This document shows, one piece after another, positions 4,875 through 9,709 of a DNA stretch of 9,709 nt. The DNA is taken from the NCBI GenBank assembly GCA_024709185.1, contig JANJXE010000075.1, forward strand, positions 1 to 9,709, given 5' to 3'. The notes under the pieces were generated by a model. The model searched no databases. It saw only the letters and a program-made list of their open reading frames with translations, and was not told the DNA's origin. Position numbers and translations under genes: made by a program. This DNA comes from Paludibacter sp. (GTDB lineage Bacteria > Bacteroidota > Bacteroidia > Bacteroidales > Paludibacteraceae). The number at the start of each line of letters is the position of its first letter. Position 1 is the first letter of the stretch.

Positions 4875-6422
4875 TTACTCCACTATCTTCTTAAACAGGT
4901 TCTTCATATTCACCTGTCCGCCAATTATTCCACTCAGCGCCGATGCGGCCACGCGTTCCTGTACCATCGTATCCCGGTACCGAACAGTAACCGTGTTATC
5001 TTCCAGTGTCTGATGATCCACAGTGATGCAGAACGGTGTGCCTACGGCATCCTGGCGGCGGTAGCGCTTGCCGATGGAGTCTTTTTCGTCGTACACACAC
5101 TTGAAGTCGAACTTCAGGTCGTTCATTATCTCGCGGGCTTTCTCGGCCAGACCGTCCTTCTTTACTAATGGCAGGATGGCGGCTTTTACAGGGGCCAACA
5201 CGGGTGGAAGTTTCAATACCACGCGGCTGTCGCCTCCTTCAAGTTGCTCTTCCTGGTACGAAGCAGCCATAATCGACAGGAAGGTGCGGTCCACTCCAAT
5301 CGAGGTTTCCACCACGTACGGGGTGTAGGACTGGTTCAACTCAGGGTCGAAGTACTTGATGTTCTTTCCCGAGTATTTTTCATGACTGCCCAAATCGAAA
5401 TCGGTGCGCGAATGGATTCCTTCTACTTCCTTGAAGCCGAAAGGCATCTCGAACTCGATATCGGTTGCAGCATTGGCATAATGGGCCAGTTTATCGTGGT
5501 CGTGGTAGCGGTACTTGTGATCGCCCAGTCCCAGGGCCTTGTGCCAGCGCAGTCGCCATTCCTTCCAGTATTCAAACCATTTCATTTCTTCGCCGGGACG
5601 TACGAAAAACTGCATCTCCATCTGCTCGAATTCGCGCATGCGGAAGATAAACTGACGGGCTACAATCTCGTTGCGGAAGGCCTTTCCAATCTGGGCTATC
5701 CCAAACGGAATTTTCATGCGGCCGGTTTTCTGCACATTCAGGTAATTTACGAAAATACCCTGTGCGGTTTCAGGACGCAGGTAAATCTTCATCGCACCGT
5801 CGGCGGTCGATCCCATTTCGGTGGAGAACATCAGGTTGAACTGGCGCACATCGGTCCAGTTGCGGGTGCCGCTGATGGGACACACCACTTCGTAATCCTC
5901 GATAATGGCTTTTAGTTCAGCCAGATCGGAATCGTTCAATGCTTTTACAAAACGGCCGTGTATCTCGTCGCGCTTGGCCTGGTTTTCGAGCACACGCTCG
6001 TTGGTCGAACGAAATACCGCTTCATCGAAGCTATCGCCAAAACGTTTGGCGGCTTTCTCCACTTCCTTCTGGATTTTCTCGTCGTACTTAGCTAGTAATT
6101 CTTCGATCAGTACATCGGCACGGTAGCGTTTCTTGCTGTCCTTGTTGTCGATGAGCGGGTCGTTAAACGCATCCACATGCCCCGAAGCTTTCCAGGTGGT
6201 GGGGTGCATAAAAATAGCGGCATCGATCCCGACTACATTGTCGTTGAGCAATACCATACTGTCCCACCAGTATTTCTTGATGTTGTTTTTTAACTCAACT
6301 CCGTTTTGTCCGTAGTCGTACACCGCGCCAATACCATCGTAAATTTCACTCGAGGGAAAAACGAAGCCGTATTCCTTACAATGCGCAATCAATTTCTTAA
6401 AAACATCTTCCTGTGAAGCCAT
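4875..6422 (-). CDS. glyQS: Glycyl-tRNA synthetase, alpha2 (single-chain, class IIa) type
   Basis: 515 residues. It charges tRNA-Gly with glycine in the cytoplasm as a homodimer; this is the single-chain form, distinct from the two-subunit GlyQ/GlyS form of many proteobacteria. The start ATG at 6422 gives MASQEDVFKKLIAHCKEYGF, the normal family N-terminus. The frame stays open upstream for 391 more codons, but that part is antisense to the topoisomerase gene and has no homology I recognise. Seen: SSEIYDGIGAVYDYG (24-38) and HPTTWKASGHVDAF (73-86), hallmarks of this enzyme; CPISGTRNWTDVRQFNLMF (181-199); RPETAQGIFVNY (216-227); class II motif 2 GKAFRNEIVARQFIFRMREF (246-265); motif 3 in VVETSIGVDRTFL (370-382); and an HGTP anticodon-binding domain from about 400 to 500. 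It is a complete housekeeping gene. It is transcribed from a promoter in the 6423-6518 gap and ends at the terminator at 4824-4853. Confidence 0.98.
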   Translation of the reverse strand: MASQEDVFKKLIAHCKEYGFVFPSSEIYDGIGAVYDYGQNGVELKNNIKKYWWDSMVLLNDNVVGIDAAIFMHPTTWKASGHVDAFNDPLIDNKDSKKRYRADVLIEELLAKYDEKIQKEVEKAAKRFGDSFDEAVFRSTNERVLENQAKRDEIHGRFVKALNDSDLAELKAIIEDYEVVCPISGTRNWTDVRQFNLMFSTEMGSTADGAMKIYLRPETAQGIFVNYLNVQKTGRMKIPFGIAQIGKAFRNEIVARQFIFRMREFEQMEMQFFVRPGEEMKWFEYWKEWRLRWHKALGLGDHKYRYHDHDKLAHYANAATDIEFEMPFGFKEVEGIHSRTDFDLGSHEKYSGKNIKYFDPELNQSYTPYVVETSIGVDRTFLSIMAASYQEEQLEGGDSRVVLKLPPVLAPVKAAILPLVKKDGLAEKAREIMNDLKFDFKCVYDEKDSIGKRYRRQDAVGTPFCITVDHQTLEDNTVTVRYRDTMVQERVAASALSGIIGGQVNMKNLFKKIVE

Positions 6423-6448
6423 ATTCAACTGTTCATAAATTAAAGGCG

Positions 6449-6456
6449 CAAAAATA
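6449..6456 (-). promoter_or_regulatory. Bacteroidota-type -7 promoter box for glycyl-tRNA synthetase
   Basis: On the minus strand the bases read TATTTTTG, an exact match to the Bacteroidota sigma-ABfr -7 consensus TAnnTTTG. The box ends 26 bp before the synthetase ATG at 6422, which predicts a short leader of roughly 20 nt. A matching TTTG -33 element is not evident; an A-rich tract occupies that place. Confidence 0.6.
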
Positions 6457-6478
6457 CGGCTTTTTTTTCTTTTTTTGT

Positions 6479-6486
6479 TACTTTTG
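6479..6486 (+). promoter_or_regulatory. Bacteroidota-type -7 promoter box for topoisomerase IV subunit A
   Basis: The bases read TACTTTTG, matching TAnnTTTG, followed by CAGG. The box ends 32 bp before the topoisomerase ATG at 6519. The upstream region is a run of T's broken by one C (6461-6476), so no distinct -33 TTTG can be placed at the expected distance. It is back-to-back with the minus-strand box at 6449-6456, about 22 bp apart. Confidence 0.6.
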
Positions 6487-6518
6487 CAGGTTGAAAAATC
6501 AAAAATGAAGGCAATCGC

Positions 6519-9296
6519 ATGAGTACCGATGAAATAATAGAGGATGAAGTGAGCCTCCCGGAAGACGAAGAGGAGAAGGATAGTCCGGGTCGCTCGAACT
6601 ATAAAGTTCCGAAAATTGCGGACGAACATACCAAGTATCACCTCACGGGCATGTACCAGAACTGGTTTCTGGACTATGCTTCGTATGTGATTCTCGAACG
6701 TGCTGTGCCTGAGATTTACGATGGCCTGAAGCCGGTGCAGCGTCGCATCCTGCATTCCATGAAACGACTCGACGACGGCCGCTACAACAAGGTGGCCAAT
6801 ATCGTGGGGCATACCATGCAGTTTCACCCGCACGGCGATGCGTCGATTGGCGATGCGCTGGTGCAGCTGGGTCAGAAGGATCTGCTTATCGACTGCCAGG
6901 GAAACTGGGGTAATATCCTCACCGGCGATGGTGCGGCCGCTCCCCGTTATATCGAAGCCCGCCTTTCGAAATTTGCGCTCGAAACGGTTTTCAATCCGAA
7001 AACAACCGAGTGGAAACTCTCCTACGATGGTCGTAACAAGGAGCCCATTGCTCTTCCGGTGAAATTTCCGCTGCTGCTCGCGCAGGGTGTCGAAGGTATT
7101 GCCGTAGGTCTTAACTCCAAAATTCTTCCGCACAATTTCAACGAACTGCTCGATGCATGCATCGCTCATTTGAAGGAGGAGGATTTTGTGCTGTATCCCG
7201 ATTTTCAGACCGGCGGTTCCATCGATGTGAGTCGTTACAACGATGGCGAACGGGGTGGGGTAGTAAAGGTGCGTGCTAAAATAAGCAAGGTGGACAATAA
7301 AACCCTTGCCATTACCGAGATTCCGTTTAGTTCGAATACTTCCAAGCTCATCGATTCCATCCTGAAGGCAGCCGAGAAAGGAAAGATTAAAATCCGCAAG
7401 GTGGATGATAATACCTCGGCCAATGTGGAGATTCTGGTGCATTTGCAGGCCGGCGTTTCGTCCGACAAAACGATAGATGCGCTGTATGCGTTTACCGATT
7501 GCGAGCTGAGTATTTCGCCCAACTGTTGTGTAATTCACAACAAGAAGCCCCGGTTTATGCGGGTGAGCGACATGCTTCGTGTGAGTTGCGATCATACCAA
7601 AGACCTGCTGGAACTCGAATTACGCATCCAGCTGAACGAGCTGCGTGAACAGTATTTCTATGTTTCGCTTGAAAAGATTTTCATCGAAAACCGCATTTAT
7701 AAAGATAAGAAATTCGAGGACAGTACGTCGCAGGATGAAGTGGTTGCCTTTGTGGACAGCCGTCTCGAGCCTTTCAAAAAGGATTTTATCCGGGAAGTGG
7801 TGCGCGAGGATATTCTGAAGTTGCTCGAAATTAAGATGATGCGTATCACGAAGTTCGATTCTGATAAGGCCAACGATACCCTGATTTCGCTTCAGAAAAA
7901 AATGGAGGAAATCGAATTTCACCTCGGTCACATGATCGATTTTACGATTAACTGGTACAAGGGTCTGAAGGAGAGGTATGGTAAAGACTATCCACGCCGT
8001 ACCGAGATTCGCAATTTCGAAACCATTGTAGCTACGAAAGTGGTGGAAGCCAACGAGAAGTTGTATGTGAACTACGAGGAAGGTTTTATCGGCACAGCAC
8101 TGAAAAAGGACGAGTTTGTGTGCAACTGTTCCGATATGGACGATGTCATCATTTTCTTCCGCGATGGAAAATACAAGGTGGTGAAAGTTGCTGATAAACT
8201 CTTTGTGGGGAAAAACATCCTGCACCTCGATGTGTTCCGGAAGAATGACAAACGCACCGTTTACAATGTGGTGTACCGCGATGGTAAACTCGGTCCCTAT
8301 TACATCAAGCGCTTTGCGGTGAATGGTATAACCCGCGACAAGGAATATGACGTTACCCAGGGCAAAGCCGGCTCCAAAATCGTGTATTTCACCTCCAATC
8401 CCAATGCCGAAGCCGAAGTGATACGTGTTACCCTGAAACCCAAACCCCGTATTACCAAGCTTATTTTCGAAAAGGATTTCAGCGATATTGCCATCAAGGG
8501 ACGGCAGTCGATGGGAAATATCCTTACGAAAAACGATATTCACAAGATTGCATTGAAGCAAAAGGGAGGATCAACCCTCGGTGGCCGCCAGGTGTGGTTC
8601 GACCGCGATGTGTTGCGCCTTAACTACGATAACCGCGGCACCTACCTCGGTGAGTTCCAGAGCGACGACCTCATTCTGGTGATGTATGGCAACGGTGACT
8701 ATTGCACCACCAATTTTGAACTTACCAATCACTACGAGAAAGACATTGTAGTATTCGAGAAGTTCGATTCCAACAAGGTATGGACGGTGGCCTTGTACGA
8801 TGCCGAGCAGCAGTTCTATTACCTGAAGCGTTTCCAGCTCGAAGCTTCACAGAAGTTACAAAATGTGCTGGGTGAACATCCCGAATCGAAGCTGATCGCT
8901 ATTTCCGATAAGGATTATCCGCGCTTCGAAGTTCGGTTCGGCGGCAACGACACCTACCGGGAAGCACTGGAAGTGGATGCCGAAGAGTTTATCGGAGTGA
9001 AAAGCTTCAAAGCGAGAGGTAAGCGTTTGACTACCTTTGAGGTGAGTACAATTACCGAGCTGGAGCCCCTGAGGTTTAATAAACCCGAGCCTGAAGAAGA
9101 AGCAGACCCGATTGAAGGAAACGATGAAGGAAATGACACCGACCCGGAGGAGGACGATGACAACGGCGGCGGAAACGATCCGAAACCTGCAACTCCGTCT
9201 CCTGCAGTTGAATCAGCTGCGCCAGAAGATGAAGAAGAGGAAATCGACCACCGAAAGTTAATCGATGAAATTACCGGTCAGATGACGCTGTTCTAA
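6519..9296 (+). CDS. parC: DNA topoisomerase IV-type subunit A (ParC/GyrA family, Bacteroidota form)
   Basis: 925 residues. The A subunit of a type IIA topoisomerase cuts and rejoins both DNA strands through a tyrosyl-DNA link; with its ATPase B partner (not in this window) it decatenates or relaxes chromosomes. Seen: an acidic N-terminal extension (1-24); DYASYVILERAVP (52-64) and GLKPVQRRILHSM (69-81) of the winged-helix core; HPHGDASIGDALVQLGQ (103-119); catalytic Arg143-Tyr144 in APRYIEARLS; TEIPFSSNTSKLI (266-278) of the tower region; a charged helical region at about 365-490 (coiled-coil gate); and a C-terminal domain with beta-pinwheel-like pieces (GTALKKDEF at 525, GRQSMGNILTKNDIHKI at 661). 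A very acidic linker (855-908) leads to a short conserved-looking tail, LIDEITGQMTLF. No GyrA-box QRRGGKG is seen, which argues for topoisomerase IV over gyrase. Bacteroidota genomes usually annotate such genes as gyrase/topoisomerase IV subunit A. The ATG at 6519 follows the promoter box by 32 bp and is preferred because no in-frame alternative is closer to the core. Confidence 0.93.
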   Translation: MSTDEIIEDEVSLPEDEEEKDSPGRSNYKVPKIADEHTKYHLTGMYQNWFLDYASYVILERAVPEIYDGLKPVQRRILHSMKRLDDGRYNKVANIVGHTMQFHPHGDASIGDALVQLGQKDLLIDCQGNWGNILTGDGAAAPRYIEARLSKFALETVFNPKTTEWKLSYDGRNKEPIALPVKFPLLLAQGVEGIAVGLNSKILPHNFNELLDACIAHLKEEDFVLYPDFQTGGSIDVSRYNDGERGGVVKVRAKISKVDNKTLAITEIPFSSNTSKLIDSILKAAEKGKIKIRKVDDNTSANVEILVHLQAGVSSDKTIDALYAFTDCELSISPNCCVIHNKKPRFMRVSDMLRVSCDHTKDLLELELRIQLNELREQYFYVSLEKIFIENRIYKDKKFEDSTSQDEVVAFVDSRLEPFKKDFIREVVREDILKLLEIKMMRITKFDSDKANDTLISLQKKMEEIEFHLGHMIDFTINWYKGLKERYGKDYPRRTEIRNFETIVATKVVEANEKLYVNYEEGFIGTALKKDEFVCNCSDMDDVIIFFRDGKYKVVKVADKLFVGKNILHLDVFRKNDKRTVYNVVYRDGKLGPYYIKRFAVNGITRDKEYDVTQGKAGSKIVYFTSNPNAEAEVIRVTLKPKPRITKLIFEKDFSDIAIKGRQSMGNILTKNDIHKIALKQKGGSTLGGRQVWFDRDVLRLNYDNRGTYLGEFQSDDLILVMYGNGDYCTTNFELTNHYEKDIVVFEKFDSNKVWTVALYDAEQQFYYLKRFQLEASQKLQNVLGEHPESKLIAISDKDYPRFEVRFGGNDTYREALEVDAEEFIGVKSFKARGKRLTTFEVSTITELEPLRFNKPEPEEEADPIEGNDEGNDTDPEEDDDNGGGNDPKPATPSPAVESAAPEDEEEEIDHRKLIDEITGQMTLF

Positions 9297-9308
9297 CAAT
9301 ACATTGAA

Positions 9309-9709
9309 ATGAAACATCTGTTCATGACCAAAGAAACCGCCATAAAACTGTTTGAACAAAAAGAAATTCGCTCTGTATGGAGCGAAAAAGATGATAAATG
9401 GTATTTTTCCATTGTAGATATTATTTCCATCTTAACCGAACAACCTACACACCAAGGTGCAAGGAATTACTGGAAAGTAATGAAAAGCCGATTAATAAAG
9501 GAAGGCAATGAATCGGTTACAAATTGTAACCGGTTGAAATTGCTTGCCGAAGATGGCAAAATGCGCGAAACCGATGTTGCCGATACCGAACAGCTTTTCC
9601 GCTTAATACAAAGTATCCCATCGCCCAAAGCCGAACCTTTTAAAATGTGGCTGGCACAGGTTGGTCGTGAACGAATTGATGAAATTGAAGATCCCGAACT
9701 GGGAATAGA
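9309..9709 (+). CDS. BRO-N domain (prophage antirepressor-like) protein, N-terminal part, cut by window edge
   Basis: 133 complete codons are visible and the frame is still open at the window end. It starts at ATG 9309, 12 bp after the topoisomerase stop; a second in-frame ATG at 9324 (MTKETAIKLFEQ) is an alternative. Seen: an N-terminal FEQKEIRSVWSEKDDKWYFSIVDII region (about 15-39), the KIRSVW..EE..WYFSVVDVV-like opening of BRO-N proteins; a W-containing helical segment ARNYWKVMKSRL (51-62); the LKLLAEDGKMRETDVADTEQLFRLIQSIPS stretch (76-105); and EPFKMWLAQVGRERIDEIEDPE (109-130), which I recognise from Bacteroidota BRO-family/phage-antirepressor entries. BRO-N domains bind DNA and are frequent in phages and baculoviruses, and as lone genes in Bacteroidota chromosomes. 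No phage genes are visible beside it. It is probably read from the topoisomerase transcript, since no terminator separates them. The C-terminal domain, which would define the role, lies outside the window. Confidence 0.82.
   Translation, partial: MKHLFMTKETAIKLFEQKEIRSVWSEKDDKWYFSIVDIISILTEQPTHQGARNYWKVMKSRLIKEGNESVTNCNRLKLLAEDGKMRETDVADTEQLFRLIQSIPSPKAEPFKMWLAQVGRERIDEIEDPELGI

Noticed and set aside
5244..5915. A 223-codon plus-strand open frame opposite the glycyl-tRNA synthetase gene
   Set aside because: It is antisense to the catalytic core of a clear housekeeping enzyme and its product is not recognisable.
6423..7595. A 391-codon in-frame extension upstream of the glycyl-tRNA synthetase start on the minus strand
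   Set aside because: It crosses the divergent promoter region and is antisense to the topoisomerase 5' half. Its translation has no domain I recognise, and the known synthetase N-terminus begins at 6422.
7620..8561. A 313-codon minus-strand open frame inside the topoisomerase gene
   Set aside because: It is fully antisense to a strongly conserved coding region, its product is low in recognisable structure, and it is explained by codon bias of the real gene.

Overview
The window looks like chromosomal DNA from a member of the Bacteroidota, most likely Bacteroidales or a relative. The evidence is: the glycyl-tRNA synthetase is of the single-chain alpha2 type and reads like the Bacteroidota form throughout; the large type IIA topoisomerase A subunit carries the HPHGDASIGDAL active-site block that I associate with this phylum; two promoters match the Bacteroidota -7 consensus TAnnTTTG; and clear Shine-Dalgarno sites are absent before the starts. 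The species cannot be named from this window.

Layout. (1) 3-1417, plus strand, AT-rich: the C-terminal part of an AAA15/AAA_21-type ATPase, cut by the left edge, followed after 2 bp by a small TOPRIM protein that resembles DUF3226. Together they look like a split OLD-family ATPase/nuclease pair, comparable in architecture to PARIS (AriA/AriB) and Gabija-like defence modules. (2) 1414-4556, plus strand, GC-rich at first: a LegC-family aminotransferase, a PglF/LegB-type UDP-GlcNAc 4,6-dehydratase and a PglC-like phosphoglycosyl transferase. They form a short surface-glycan operon that would make a UDP-4-amino-4,6-dideoxy sugar and load a sugar phosphate onto undecaprenyl phosphate. The aminotransferase start codon overlaps the TOPRIM stop codon (ATGA), exactly where base composition changes. 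(3) 4557-4874: a 318-bp non-coding stretch with a degenerate CGGG/TTTTTG repeat and a convincing minus-strand terminator. (4) 4875-6422, minus strand: glycyl-tRNA synthetase. (5) 6423-6518: a compact divergent promoter region. (6) 6519-9296, plus strand: a topoisomerase IV-type A subunit. (7) 9309-9709, plus strand: the start of a BRO-N/prophage-antirepressor protein, cut by the right edge.

How the parts fit together. Regions 4 to 6 are housekeeping (translation and chromosome decatenation). Regions 1 to 3 are accessory. The putative defence pair lies in the same transcription direction as, and is translationally fused to, the glycan genes, so the two functions may share an mRNA. The BRO-N gene follows the topoisomerase by 12 bp and is the other accessory element. 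The most interesting items are the ATPase/TOPRIM pair joined to the glycan operon, and the Asn in place of the usual catalytic Asp in the phosphoglycosyl transferase. No tRNA, rRNA, CRISPR array, transposase or insertion-sequence end was recognised.
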